Shown piece after piece: positions 14,984 through 23,774 of a stretch of DNA of 64,000 nt. The translations under genes were made by a program, and so were the position numbers. The DNA is from an uncultured bacterium (GTDB taxonomy: Bacteria; Bipolaricaulota; Bipolaricaulia; UBA7950; UBA9294), in NCBI GenBank assembly GCA_903857865.1, contig CAIOGO010000018.1, positions 1-64,000 on the forward strand. Reading direction: 5' to 3'. Position 1 is the stretch's first letter. The number at the start of each line of letters is the position of its first letter. The notes under the pieces are model-generated. The model was not told where the DNA came from and searched no databases. It saw nothing but the letters and a program-made list of their open reading frames with translations.

Positions 14984-16360
14984 ATGAAGATCACATTCTG
15001 CGGTGCGGCCGGGACGGTGACGGGCTCGTGTCACCTCGTGGAGGTCGACGGGTTGCGCGTTCTTCTCGACTGCGGGTTCTTCCAAGGCGCGCACGACCAG
15101 GATCAGCACAACCGAGATCCTTTCCCGTTTGATCCGAAGAGCCTCGACGCAGTTCTCCTGTCGCACGCTCACCTCGACCACGCAGGTCTCCTGCCGCGCC
15201 TGGTGAGAGATGGATTTGAGGGAAAGATCCTTTGCACTCGACCGACGGCCGAGATCGCGCGGCTGATGCTGGCCGACTCCGCCCACCTTCAGGTGGAAGA
15301 TGCGGCGTACCGATCGCGCAAGGCGCGGCGTCGAGGCGAAGCGGACGTGGCGCCCCTCTACAACATGGACGACGTGCTTCGCTGCGTCGAGCGATTCCAA
15401 CCGGTCGACGGCTACGACGTGGCGACGCCGCTCAAAAGCGGCGTCGCCTGCTCCTTCCATGATGCCGGACACATCCTCGGATCCGCGTGCGTCGAGCTGC
15501 GAACAGCGAACGGGAACCTCCTGTTCAGCGGCGACCTCGGGAATCGCCACCAGCCGATCGTGAAGGACCCGAGCGCGCCGCCCCGCGCCGATGTGGTTCT
15601 CGTGGAGTCGACGTACGGTGACCGCCGGCATCGCTCGATGGAGGAGTCGGTCGCCGAATTGCGGGACGCCGTGCAGACGATCCTCCCCGGCGGCGGGAAC
15701 CTCCTCATTCCGTCGTTCGCTCTCGAACGGACGCAGGAAGTCCTGTACGAGCTCTTCCTCCTCTGGACAACGAAGCAGCTGCCGCGTTGCACCATCTACC
15801 TCGACAGCCCGCTGGCGACATCGACGACGCGCGTGTTCGAGCGGTTCCTCGATTACTTCGACGAGGAAGGCCGCAAGGTGTTCGCGGGGCGCCCGAATCC
15901 GTTCGAGTTCGCTCCCTTGCGCTACGTCCAGACGATCGACGAATCGAAGCGAATCAACTCCCAGCCGGGCGGCAACATCGTCATCGCCGGAAGCGGCATG
16001 TGCAACGGCGGGCGCATCGTCCACCACCTTCGCCACAACCTGTGGAACGCGGATGCGGGCGTGGCCTTCGTCGGCTTCCAAGCGATCGGGACGATGGGTC
16101 GGACTCTCGTTGACGGGGCGAAGAGCGTGCGCATCTTCGGAGAGAACGTTGCGGTCCGCTCGAGGATCTGGACGATCAACGGGTTCTCGTCCCACGCCGA
16201 CCAGCCGATCCTCCTGGATTGGCTTGGGAAGGCGCGGCCGCGCCACCTGTTCCTTGTGCATGGGGAAGCGGCGTCACTCGAAGGGTTCCGCAGCGAAATC
16301 CAAGCGAAGCTGTCCCTCGATCCGCACGTCGCCGTCTGGAAGGAGACGGTCTCGGTCTGA
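14984..16360 (+). CDS. Beta-CASP metallo-beta-lactamase-fold ribonuclease-like protein
   Basis: 458 residues. MKITFCGAAGTVTGSCHLVE is the typical N terminus. The metal site is LSHAHLDHAGLLP (about 60). FHDAGHILGSACVEL (about 160), GDLG (about 186) and VESTYGDR (about 206) are further core motifs. The beta-CASP motifs A-C follow: LLIPSFALERTQEVLYEL (about 245), GSGMCNGGRIVHHLRHNLW (about 335) and FSSHADQ (about 402). Members such as YSH1/CPSF73-like and TTHA0252-type enzymes cleave RNA with two zinc ions. The start follows GGGAGGGCGG. Monocistronic. Confidence 0.9.
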   Translation: MKITFCGAAGTVTGSCHLVEVDGLRVLLDCGFFQGAHDQDQHNRDPFPFDPKSLDAVLLSHAHLDHAGLLPRLVRDGFEGKILCTRPTAEIARLMLADSAHLQVEDAAYRSRKARRRGEADVAPLYNMDDVLRCVERFQPVDGYDVATPLKSGVACSFHDAGHILGSACVELRTANGNLLFSGDLGNRHQPIVKDPSAPPRADVVLVESTYGDRRHRSMEESVAELRDAVQTILPGGGNLLIPSFALERTQEVLYELFLLWTTKQLPRCTIYLDSPLATSTTRVFERFLDYFDEEGRKVFAGRPNPFEFAPLRYVQTIDESKRINSQPGGNIVIAGSGMCNGGRIVHHLRHNLWNADAGVAFVGFQAIGTMGRTLVDGAKSVRIFGENVAVRSRIWTINGFSSHADQPILLDWLGKARPRHLFLVHGEAASLEGFRSEIQAKLSLDPHVAVWKETVSV

Positions 16361-16540
16361 CGCGAATCGTCTGTCCCGTGAGACTCTGCCGAGACGCGCC
16401 TTCCCGATGCTCTCTGCCGTCGTGAGCACGAGCCGCCGGCATGCGGTGCGTCCTTTGGTGCGTTAGCATTGGCCGAACGCAATTTCTGCTGGCAACGTCG
16501 CTTCGTCACTTCGCCTCGAGGAGAACAGGGAAGATTCGGC

Positions 16541-17980
16541 ATGAACACGCGATGGCTCTCGCCCCCCGGTCGAGAGGAGATTCTCGGTGGGCCGGCGTTG
16601 CGGACCATGTTTCGCATTGGCGGCCCCGCCGTTCTTTCCTCCGTTCTCTTCACGGCCTATAACCTGACCGACGCGTTCTTCATCGGACTCTTGCCCGGTG
16701 GGGCGCCGCAAGCGGTCATGGCCGGGATTCAGATCTCCTGGCCATTCATCTGGTTCCTCGTCTCGTTCATCGGCGGCTTCGTGGGTGCCGTCGTCACGGC
16801 CCTCGTCTCGCAGAATATCGGCGCCAACCGTCCGAAGGACGCGAATGTCGCCTTGAACCAGGTCTTCACCATCTCCATCATCGCCAGCGTCGTTCTCGGC
16901 ATCGTCGGCTTTGCGTTCATGCCGCAGATGCTCCGGCTCTTCATCCGCGAGGCGACTGTCACCGAGCAGGCCGCGCTGTATATGCGGATCATCTTCCTTG
17001 GCCTTCCGACAATGATGATTCCCCAACTCTTCTCCGGCGCGCTTCAGGCGACGGGAGACACGCTCACGCCGCTTCTCGTCACGCTCATTGGCGTCTTCCT
17101 CAACGTTCCTCTCGACGCGGCCCTCGTCCTTGGCCTGTGGGGATTCCCGCAGCTCGGAATCTCGGGCGCCGCGATTGCCACGGTGATCGCGCAAGCAGTG
17201 TCCACGGTCATTTTCCTCGCACTCTTCTTGCGCAAGCGCGGCGTGCTGTATCTCGATCGATCCGCGCTCAAGATACGTACTACGTGGATTCCGAAGACCC
17301 TCCGCATCGGCGTCCCGGCGGCACTGGGCAATTCGTCTGTAGCGCTCGGGTTCGTGGTCATGATGATCGGCATCGGGAAGCTGGGTAACGCGGTGGCCGC
17401 GCTGTCTGGCTACGGCGTCGCCGACCGCATCTTCGGGCTCCTGTTCATCGCTACGGACGGTCTTGGGATCGGCCTCACGACAATGATCGGGCAGGCTTTG
17501 GGTGCCGGGCTGATGGATCGGACGCGCGAAGTGGCGCGGAAGGGGATCCAGGCGCTCCTCCTCATCGTCGTCGTGGAGGCGGCGTTCGTGTACTTCGCTC
17601 GCGTCCCGCTTCTCCGGATCTTCATTCACGGAGACGCGGCCGGCGCTGCGGACTCATTGCGCGAGGGCACGAGGTTCATCGAACTCTTTGCCGCGAGCAT
17701 GCCCTTCCTCAGCGCCTTCTTCGCCGCGCAGGCGATCTACCGTGGTTCGGGCCACAACGTCCCGTCGATGATTCTCGGAATCCTGCGGCTCTGGGTATTC
17801 CGCATCCCGCTCTCCCTCGTCTTCGCTTACGTGCTCGGCATGGGTTCGGACGGAGTCTGGATCGGCATGTCGGCGTCCAACGTGCTCTCTGGCCTCGTTG
17901 CGCTCGGGTACATCGCCTGGAAGGGGGGCTGGCAGCGGTCGCGCATCGATCCGCCGACCTCCGAAGAGACGACTGCGTAG
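16541..17980 (+). CDS. MATE-family multidrug efflux protein, copy 1
   Basis: 479 residues with about 12 membrane helices. The N-terminal PALRTMFRIGGPAVLSSVLF and AGIQISWPFIWFLVSFIGGF and the repeat half PKTLRIGVPAALGNSSVALG are typical of MatE domains. It exports cationic drugs or metabolites in exchange for H+ or Na+. The ATG at 16541 was preferred over the upstream in-frame ATG at 16469 because the homology begins after it. It closely resembles the second MATE gene at 26817. A single-gene unit. Confidence 0.9.
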   Translation: MNTRWLSPPGREEILGGPALRTMFRIGGPAVLSSVLFTAYNLTDAFFIGLLPGGAPQAVMAGIQISWPFIWFLVSFIGGFVGAVVTALVSQNIGANRPKDANVALNQVFTISIIASVVLGIVGFAFMPQMLRLFIREATVTEQAALYMRIIFLGLPTMMIPQLFSGALQATGDTLTPLLVTLIGVFLNVPLDAALVLGLWGFPQLGISGAAIATVIAQAVSTVIFLALFLRKRGVLYLDRSALKIRTTWIPKTLRIGVPAALGNSSVALGFVVMMIGIGKLGNAVAALSGYGVADRIFGLLFIATDGLGIGLTTMIGQALGAGLMDRTREVARKGIQALLLIVVVEAAFVYFARVPLLRIFIHGDAAGAADSLREGTRFIELFAASMPFLSAFFAAQAIYRGSGHNVPSMILGILRLWVFRIPLSLVFAYVLGMGSDGVWIGMSASNVLSGLVALGYIAWKGGWQRSRIDPPTSEETTA

Positions 17981-18066
17981 CTGGGGGCAGCCCGTTGCGT
18001 CGTTGACGAACCCCACGCAGGCCCCTACCATCCGTGCGAACCTGCCAAGGACAGTAGGGAGGGCGA

Positions 18067-18969
18067 GTGCTGTCAGTGCTCATTGCGGCTGTCGTTCCTG
18101 TGTTCTTCATTGCCACTCTTGGAGCGGTTCTTGCGCGTTTGACCCGCCTTGACTTCCGCGCGCTGCACGTCTTTGCCTATTGGGTCGCGGGGCCGGCGTT
18201 GGTGTTCCGGACGCTCTTCCTGGCCGAGTTCGTTGCACGCGATCTCTGGCGAATCGCAGTGTTCGTCGTTGGGGCGTATGCAGCGCTCCTCGTCCTGGCG
18301 ATTCTCGCGGGACGTCTAGCGCGCTGGGATCGGGACAAGACGCGCGCCGCGGCGCTCGCCCTTGCCTCGAAGAACTGCGCCAACTATGGTCTTCCCATCG
18401 TCGCATCAGCCTTCGGGCCGGAAGGTCTGGCGATCGGGACCGTCTTCGTGTCTCTCCACGTCATTGCGCACGTCGTCGTCGGGGGAACCTACGCAGGCTG
18501 GGACTCGACGCACGGCCTTCGCAGCGCGATTCGTCGTGCAGCGGCGATCCCCTACCTCTACGCCACCGCGCTCGCCCTCGGGCTGCGCGCGCTCGTCCAC
18601 GCGCTGCCCGCGCCGGTGGATGCGACGCTCCAGCTCTTGGGACAGACGTGGATCCCGCTCCTCATCCTCCTCCTTGGCGTGGAACTCGCTGCGGTGGCGT
18701 CGTTTCGAGGCGCGTCGGAAGCAGCCCCCCTCGTGTTCGCCAAGCTCTTCATTCCCCCGCTCGTTGCCTTCGGACTCTCCGCTGTCCTGCATCTTGATGG
18801 GCTCACTCGCACCGTGCTCATCCTTCAGGCGAGCATGCCGACGGCCGTAAATGGCGTGGTGTTCGCGCGGCAGTTCGCCGCCCGTCCCGATCTCGTCGCA
18901 GCAACGCTCATCTTCTCGACCTTGGGTAGTTTCGTCACGCTGCCTCTCCTCGTGTCGGTGTTGTCCTGA
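18067..18969 (+). CDS. AEC (auxin efflux carrier)-family transporter
   Basis: 300 residues from a GTG right after GGGAGGG. It has ten predicted helices in two five-helix halves. Recognisable segments are FAYWVAGPALVFRTLFLAEF in the first half, SKNCANYGLPIVASAFGPEG (the conserved N-x-G-x-P motif in the crossover helix) and LILQASMPTAVNGVVFARQF in the second half. Bacterial members move malate, malonate or other organic acids; the substrate here is unknown. It is convergent with the ABC importer operon. Confidence 0.85.
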   Translation: MLSVLIAAVVPVFFIATLGAVLARLTRLDFRALHVFAYWVAGPALVFRTLFLAEFVARDLWRIAVFVVGAYAALLVLAILAGRLARWDRDKTRAAALALASKNCANYGLPIVASAFGPEGLAIGTVFVSLHVIAHVVVGGTYAGWDSTHGLRSAIRRAAAIPYLYATALALGLRALVHALPAPVDATLQLLGQTWIPLLILLLGVELAAVASFRGASEAAPLVFAKLFIPPLVAFGLSAVLHLDGLTRTVLILQASMPTAVNGVVFARQFAARPDLVAATLIFSTLGSFVTLPLLVSVLS

Positions 18970-18978
18970 GAGAGAGAA

Positions 18979-19767
18979 TCAGCGCGGGTCCGCGCTGCTG
19001 ATGCGGGGCACGACGGCTCGCTCGCCTTCCTGGCCGGTGACGACGACGAACTCCATCCCGTACGTCTCGCGCAACGCGTTGGCCGTGATCGTCTTCTCAG
19101 GGAGACCCGAACGGAGGACGGCGCCCCCCTTGAGGAACGTGACGTGGGTGGCGTAGAGGAGCGCGCTTCCTGGATGGTGCGATGCGACGACGAATGCCGC
19201 TCCGTCGGCCGCCAACCGCCGTACGACGGCGAACAGCGCATGCTCGTGCTGCGGATCGAGGTGTGCGGTCGGCTCGTCGAGGAGAAGACAACTCGCCCCC
19301 TGAGCAAGGCCGCGAGCGATCCAAACGAGTTGTCGTTCGCCGCCGCTGAGGCGCATCGTCGACCGTCGGCGTAGGGCGGTCAGCCCGACGGCGTCAAGCG
19401 CCCGCTCCACGGCGAGTCGATCCTCGCGACTCGGCTGCGAGAAGAGCCCGACGTAGGGAGCGCGGCCCAGAGCGACGGTCTCCTCGACGCTGAACGGGAA
19501 GGCGGGGTCGTGGAGCTGAGGGACCACGCCGATTCGCTTCGCGCGCTCGCGGGCCGCGAGCGCATGGAGCGGACGACCGTCGAGAACGACCGTGCCGTTC
19601 GTCGGCCTCCTCGTTCCGGCGAGGCATCCGAGGAGCGTCGTCTTCCCTGAACCGTTCGCGCCGAGGACGAAGGCGATCTCCCGCGCCTCAATCGCGAACG
19701 AGACGCCGCGCAGACAAGGGCTGCCGCGGCCGTAGGCAAACGAGACGCGATCGGCTTCGAGTTTCAT
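18979..19767 (-). CDS. ABC transporter ATP-binding protein (FecE/BtuD type)
   Basis: 262 residues. Walker A is GANGSGKTT (about 36), the Q-loop is VVPQLHDPAF (about 83), the signature is RLSGGERQLVWIARGLAQG (about 136), Walker B is LLLDEPTAHLD (about 158) and the H-loop is VVASHHPG (about 188). It powers the importer formed by the overlapping permease. Last gene of the four-gene unit; its ATG overlaps the permease TGA (ATGA). Confidence 0.9.
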   Translation of the reverse strand: MKLEADRVSFAYGRGSPCLRGVSFAIEAREIAFVLGANGSGKTTLLGCLAGTRRPTNGTVVLDGRPLHALAARERAKRIGVVPQLHDPAFPFSVEETVALGRAPYVGLFSQPSREDRLAVERALDAVGLTALRRRSTMRLSGGERQLVWIARGLAQGASCLLLDEPTAHLDPQHEHALFAVVRRLAADGAAFVVASHHPGSALLYATHVTFLKGGAVLRSGLPEKTITANALRETYGMEFVVVTGQEGERAVVPRISSADPR

Positions 19768-20762
19768 CGCGCCGCTCCCCTTGCGCGGAGGTAGCCGACG
19801 AGAAGAAAGAGAAACGCGGGGACGCCGAGGAGACCGGTGAGGATGCCGAGTGGGATTTCGCTCGGCAGTGCGGTCCGGGCCACCGTGTCGAGCGCCAGGA
19901 GGACGGCGGCGCCGAGGGCGGCGGAGGCGGGAAGGAGGCGTGCATGGTCGGGTCCGACCCAGGCCCGGGCGACGTGCGGCACGACGAGTCCGATCCAACC
20001 GATCATCCCAGCCTGTGACACCGACGCAGCAATCAACACCGAGGCGGCCACGACCGTGGCGGCGCGCAGCGGGCGGACCCGCACGCCGAGCGAGGCCGCC
20101 TCATCGTCGCCGAGCGTGAGGAGGTTGAGTCGCCACCGGACGAGGACAAGGAAGCCCAGGCCAAGAACCGAGAGCGCCGCGAGTGGAGCCAGGGTCGACC
20201 AGCTCGCTCCGCTCAGTCCGCCGAGGAGCCAGTAGGTGATCGATGGAAGCTTGCTCAGCGGATCGGCAACGACCTTGACGAGGCCGAGCAGGGCGTCGAA
20301 CAGCGCGCTCACGGCGATGCCGACGAGCAGCAGCACGAGCGGCGCCGCTCCCATCCGCCACCCGATCGCGAGCACGCACGCCATGGCAAGAAGCGCGAAA
20401 GCGAAGGCTCCTGTCTGGACGGCGAGCGCACTTCCGGAGAGCAAGATGGCCAGCGATGCCCCGAACGCGGCTCCGGAGCTCACGCCAAGGATGCGTGCGT
20501 CAACGAGCGGGTTGCGAAAAAGCCCCTGGAGCACGGCGCCCGAGGCGGCGAGGTTGGCGCCGACGAGGAGCGCAGCGAGCGCGCGCGGCAACCGCACGCG
20601 GAGGATGAGCGAATGAAGGACGTCGCTCGTGTCTGTCGAGAACAGCGCGCGCAAGGCGTCGCCCACGCCGCCGCCGTATCGCCCAACGAGCAGCGCCAAG
20701 AAGAGAAGCCCAACGGGGAGGGCGCAGAGCATCCAGAGGGCTCGTCTCTTCGGGGCGCTCAT
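19764..20762 (-). CDS. ABC transporter permease (FecCD/BtuC family)
   Basis: 332 residues with about ten helices. RVRLPRALAALLVGANLAAS (about 62), then GAVLQGLFRNPLVDARILGV with SSGAAFGA, and GLVVPHVARAWVGPDHARLL (about 258) are the BtuC/FecD hallmarks. A homodimer is expected to import cobalamin, haem or an iron chelate. The start was placed at the ATG overlapping the binding-protein stop; the longer open frame upstream is inside that gene. Confidence 0.9.
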   Translation of the reverse strand: MSAPKRRALWMLCALPVGLLFLALLVGRYGGGVGDALRALFSTDTSDVLHSLILRVRLPRALAALLVGANLAASGAVLQGLFRNPLVDARILGVSSGAAFGASLAILLSGSALAVQTGAFAFALLAMACVLAIGWRMGAAPLVLLLVGIAVSALFDALLGLVKVVADPLSKLPSITYWLLGGLSGASWSTLAPLAALSVLGLGFLVLVRWRLNLLTLGDDEAASLGVRVRPLRAATVVAASVLIAASVSQAGMIGWIGLVVPHVARAWVGPDHARLLPASAALGAAVLLALDTVARTALPSEIPLGILTGLLGVPAFLFLLVGYLRARGAAR

Positions 20763-21781
20763 GGAACGAGGAACGCGTCGACCTCTGCCTGGCTGAGCGC
20801 GTAGCCGTAGTACGCTTCGTAGAACGCGGCGGCTTCCGCGCGCACGTCGAACGTCTCGCGTTCGGGGTAGAAGACCGAGGAGAGCCACATAACCCCGAGC
20901 AGCGACTCAGGCAGCGGGGTATCCATCGGCGCGAAGATCCGCGGCATGCGCACGACACGCCCTGTCTGCACGGCGCGCACCGACTGCCAATCGGCGCTCG
21001 TCATGAGGTCGGCCACGGTCACGTTCCCGTACGGCGGGATGATGACGACGTCTGGATTCCAGACCAGGATCTGTTCCAGGTTGACTGTGTTCCACCCGCC
21101 GACGAGGTCCTCGGAGACCGAGACGCCCCCCGCCGCCTCGATCAACTGCGTTTGGTACATGGCGCCACTCGCAACCTGGAGAGAGCTCGAGCCGACGAAG
21201 AGGACGCGCGGGCGCTCGCCGCTCGGAACGTCCCGAGTCGCCGCTTCGGACGCAGCGAAGACGCGCCAGAAGTCCGACACAAACTGTGCTGCTCGCCCGG
21301 CTGCCTCCTCGCCCAATGCCGCGCCAAGGGCGAGCGTGGTATCGACCACGCCTTGGGTTGTCTCCGGCGCCAGGAGCAGAGTCGGGATTCCAATCCCCTG
21401 CATCTGCGCCGCGAACGCCGCGTGCTTCGCAGCGTCGGCGAGCACGACATCCGCTCCGCGTGCCGCCAGCTCCTCGACGTTCGGGTCCCCGACGGAGAAG
21501 AGCTCGTCCAGACGCGGCTCCATGGCGCGGAGCGAAGCCGGAGCTTGCCCAAGGGACTTCACGCCGACGTACCACGCCGCGACGAGCCGATTCCCGGCGC
21601 CGAGAGCGTAGACGTAGTACGTTCCGATCCCGTACGCGCTCGCGATGCGTTCTACGGGCTGCGGCACGACGACCGCGCGTCCGGTGGAGTCGACGATCGT
21701 CACGGTGTCGCTTGCACATGCAACTGCGGCCAGTCCGACCACCAACGCGATGACGACTACGACTCGCAAACCCTTCTTCAT
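20759..21781 (-). CDS. Periplasmic binding protein of the cobalamin/Fe-siderophore class
   Basis: 340 residues with a Sec signal (LRVVVVIALVVGLAAVACAS). Domain features of the BtuF/FhuD type are VTIVDSTGRAVVVPQPVERI at the mature N terminus, NVEELAARGADVVLADAAKH (about 104), ILVWNPDVVIIPPYGN (about 235) and the long connecting helix between. It would capture a metal chelate or corrinoid outside the inner membrane. Ligand not predictable. Its ATG overlaps the PadR-type gene stop and its stop overlaps the permease start. Confidence 0.85.
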   Translation of the reverse strand: MKKGLRVVVVIALVVGLAAVACASDTVTIVDSTGRAVVVPQPVERIASAYGIGTYYVYALGAGNRLVAAWYVGVKSLGQAPASLRAMEPRLDELFSVGDPNVEELAARGADVVLADAAKHAAFAAQMQGIGIPTLLLAPETTQGVVDTTLALGAALGEEAAGRAAQFVSDFWRVFAASEAATRDVPSGERPRVLFVGSSSLQVASGAMYQTQLIEAAGGVSVSEDLVGGWNTVNLEQILVWNPDVVIIPPYGNVTVADLMTSADWQSVRAVQTGRVVRMPRIFAPMDTPLPESLLGVMWLSSVFYPERETFDVRAEAAAFYEAYYGYALSQAEVDAFLVP

Positions 21782-22323
21782 CTCGACTCCTCCCTCTCAC
21801 ATCTCAACACCTTCCGTACCTCATCGAGCCACTCGAGCGCGCTCTGCATCTGGCGGCGGCGAAACGAGATGGCGATCGACGTCACCCACGGGTCGCCGCC
21901 GGCCGCGTCAAGCTCATCGATCGCCCGCCCGAGGACCTCGGCTTGTCGCCCGATCAAAAGCTCGAGCTCATCCGGCCGATGCCGGCGGAGGAAGTAGAGC
22001 TTGGCGAGGAACACGACGCGCACGTCGCGAAGCCGCGCGACCGGAGTGACCGCCCACTCGAAGAACGCTCTTCGTCCTTGGGACGTGATCGTGTAGGTGT
22101 GACGCGGCGGCCCGTTCGACGGCTCTCCCATCGACGATCGGATCCGTCCTCGCTCCTCAAGGCTGTGGAGAACGTTGTAGAGCTGACTCCACGCGATCCG
22201 CCACACCGGTCCGAGCCCGGCGTGCAATCTCTGCTGCAGGTCGTAGCCGTGGGCCGGGCCGTCCACGAGAAGCCCGAGGAGCACGAACTCGGCCGGGAAT
22301 CCGCGCGATGCCCAATATTCCAT
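21778..22323 (-). CDS. PadR-family transcriptional regulator heading the importer operon
   Basis: 181 residues. The winged-helix is AEFVLLGLLVDGPAHGYDLQ (about 9-28), then GPVWRIAWSQLYNVLHSLEE with RGRI and HTYTITSQGRRAFFEW, which is the PadR signature; a C-terminal coiled helix mediates dimers. Unlike most PadR genes it is the first cistron of an importer operon, overlapping the binding protein by ATGA. The ATG is not preceded by a Shine-Dalgarno site; TAGACT lies only 8 bases before it, so the mRNA may be leaderless. A palindrome covers the start codon. Confidence 0.8.
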   Translation of the reverse strand: MEYWASRGFPAEFVLLGLLVDGPAHGYDLQQRLHAGLGPVWRIAWSQLYNVLHSLEERGRIRSSMGEPSNGPPRHTYTITSQGRRAFFEWAVTPVARLRDVRVVFLAKLYFLRRHRPDELELLIGRQAEVLGRAIDELDAAGGDPWVTSIAISFRRRQMQSALEWLDEVRKVLRCEREESR

Positions 22324-22328
22324 ATTGG
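22312..22328. promoter_or_regulatory. Palindrome over the PadR start codon, with -10-like element
   Basis: CCAATAT-TCC-ATATTGG (plus strand 22312-22328) is a perfect inverted repeat that includes the ATG (22321-22323) of the PadR-type gene. Just upstream on the minus strand is TAGACT. A repressor bound here would block both transcription start and translation initiation. Autoregulation by PadR is inferred. Confidence 0.55.
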
Positions 22329-22445
22329 AATAGTCTACAGCGAGGCGGCCGGCCCCGCACCTGTCCGCAACGAGACGTCGATCACGGCGCGACGAGGCGC
22401 GGCGGTCCGGACGGCGCTCGTTTCCAAGTGGGGTAAGATGAGGCC

Positions 22446-23756
22446 ATGGCCGCTGCGCGACGGGAGAGGACGAAGTCGGTCCGCGTCCACCTTGCCAGTC
22501 TCGGGTGCGCGAAGAACCTCGTGGACTCCGAGCGTCTCCTCGCTCGCCTGGCGACGGCGGGCGCATGGGTCGGCGCGGAGGCCGAAGAGGCCGACATCAT
22601 CCTTGTCAACACGTGCGGCTTCATCGACCCGGCGCGCCGCGAATCGATGTCGGTGATCGACGAGTACGCGGCGCTCAAGGTCGAGCGCCCGGAGCTCAAG
22701 CTCTTCGTCCTCGGGTGCCTCGTCGTCCGCGACGGGGACGCGCTTCGCGATCGCCTGCCCGATGTGGACGGCTTCTTCGGGATCGATGCCCACGAGGACA
22801 TCGTTCGCGCGAGTGGTCTCGCCGACGAAGACACGGGCGACACCCGCCTCCTGCTCACGCCCTCGCACACGGCCTACCTGCGCGTCGCCGACGGGTGCGG
22901 CAACCGTTGCAGCTACTGCACGATCCCCTTGATTCGCGGGCCCTTCCGCAGTCGCCCGGCGAGCGATGTCGTCGCCGAGGCGCATGCGCTCGCCGAGCTC
23001 GGCGTGCGGGAGCTGAACCTCATCGGGCAGGACACGACGGCCTACGGCGTGGATCGCCTCGGGGAGCCCGGCATCGTCGGCCTCCTCGAACGCCTGGACG
23101 AGATCGACGGCGTGCGCTGGATCCGTCTCTTGTACGCTCACCCGGCTCACCTCGGCGACGACCTTGTGCGTGCGTATACGCGGCTCGATAAGCTCGTGCC
23201 CTACGTCGACCTGCCGCTCCAGCACCTGTCGGACCGCATCCTCGCCGCCATGGGGCGTCGCGTCGACCGCGCGGCGATCGACCGACTGCTCGGCACGTTG
23301 CGCGGCCAAGTGCCCGGCCTCGCGCTGCGGACGACGTTCATCGTCGGCTTCCCCGGCGAGACGGACGCGGAGTTCGGCCAGCTCCTCCGCGGCGTCGAGG
23401 AGATCCGCTTCGACCACCTCGGCGCGTTCGCCTACTCGCCGGAGCCCGGCACCCCGGCCGCCGAGCTGCCCGGCCGCCTGCCGCCCGCCCTCGTTGCCGA
23501 TCGACTGGAGCGACTGCTTGCGGCGCAACACGCGGTCGTGATGGAGAAAAACGGGTCCCGCCTCGGCGAGTTGGTGGACGTCCTCATTGACGGTGCGGAT
23601 GAGACACCGGGGATGTCGATCGGCCGCACGGCGACTCAGGCGCCCGATGTCGATCCGGTGACTTTCGTCCGCGGCCGGCACAAGGCCGGAGTCTTCGTTC
23701 GTGCGCGGATCACCGGATCCTCCGATCTCGATCTGACCGCGACCGTCGTCCGCTAG
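22446..23756 (+). CDS. rimO: Ribosomal protein uS12 methylthiotransferase RimO
   Basis: 436 residues. A radical-SAM enzyme with two iron-sulfur clusters that adds a methylthio group to Asp of ribosomal protein S12. The N-terminal domain has VHLASLGCAKNLVDSE, VNTCGFID and LGCLV, the three Cys of the auxiliary cluster. The radical-SAM Cys motif is DGCGNRCSYCTIPLIRG (about 150), with ELNLIGQDTTAYG and VPYVDLPLQHLSDRILAAMG downstream. A C-terminal TRAM domain is present (VDVLIDGADETPG). The EQ/LIGQ and LPLQH spacing separates it from MiaB. Confidence 0.95.
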   Translation: MAAARRERTKSVRVHLASLGCAKNLVDSERLLARLATAGAWVGAEAEEADIILVNTCGFIDPARRESMSVIDEYAALKVERPELKLFVLGCLVVRDGDALRDRLPDVDGFFGIDAHEDIVRASGLADEDTGDTRLLLTPSHTAYLRVADGCGNRCSYCTIPLIRGPFRSRPASDVVAEAHALAELGVRELNLIGQDTTAYGVDRLGEPGIVGLLERLDEIDGVRWIRLLYAHPAHLGDDLVRAYTRLDKLVPYVDLPLQHLSDRILAAMGRRVDRAAIDRLLGTLRGQVPGLALRTTFIVGFPGETDAEFGQLLRGVEEIRFDHLGAFAYSPEPGTPAAELPGRLPPALVADRLERLLAAQHAVVMEKNGSRLGELVDVLIDGADETPGMSIGRTATQAPDVDPVTFVRGRHKAGVFVRARITGSSDLDLTATVVR

Positions 23757-23774
23757 CAGCCAGCAGGCTGCTAG
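23753..23774. terminator. Intergenic hairpin covering both convergent stop codons
   Basis: CTAGCAGCC (23753-23761) and GGCTGCTAG (23766-23774) form a perfect 9-bp stem with a 4-base loop. The rimO TAG and the TAG of the convergent acetyltransferase gene both lie in the stem. There is no T-tract, so termination by this hairpin alone is uncertain. Confidence 0.5.
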
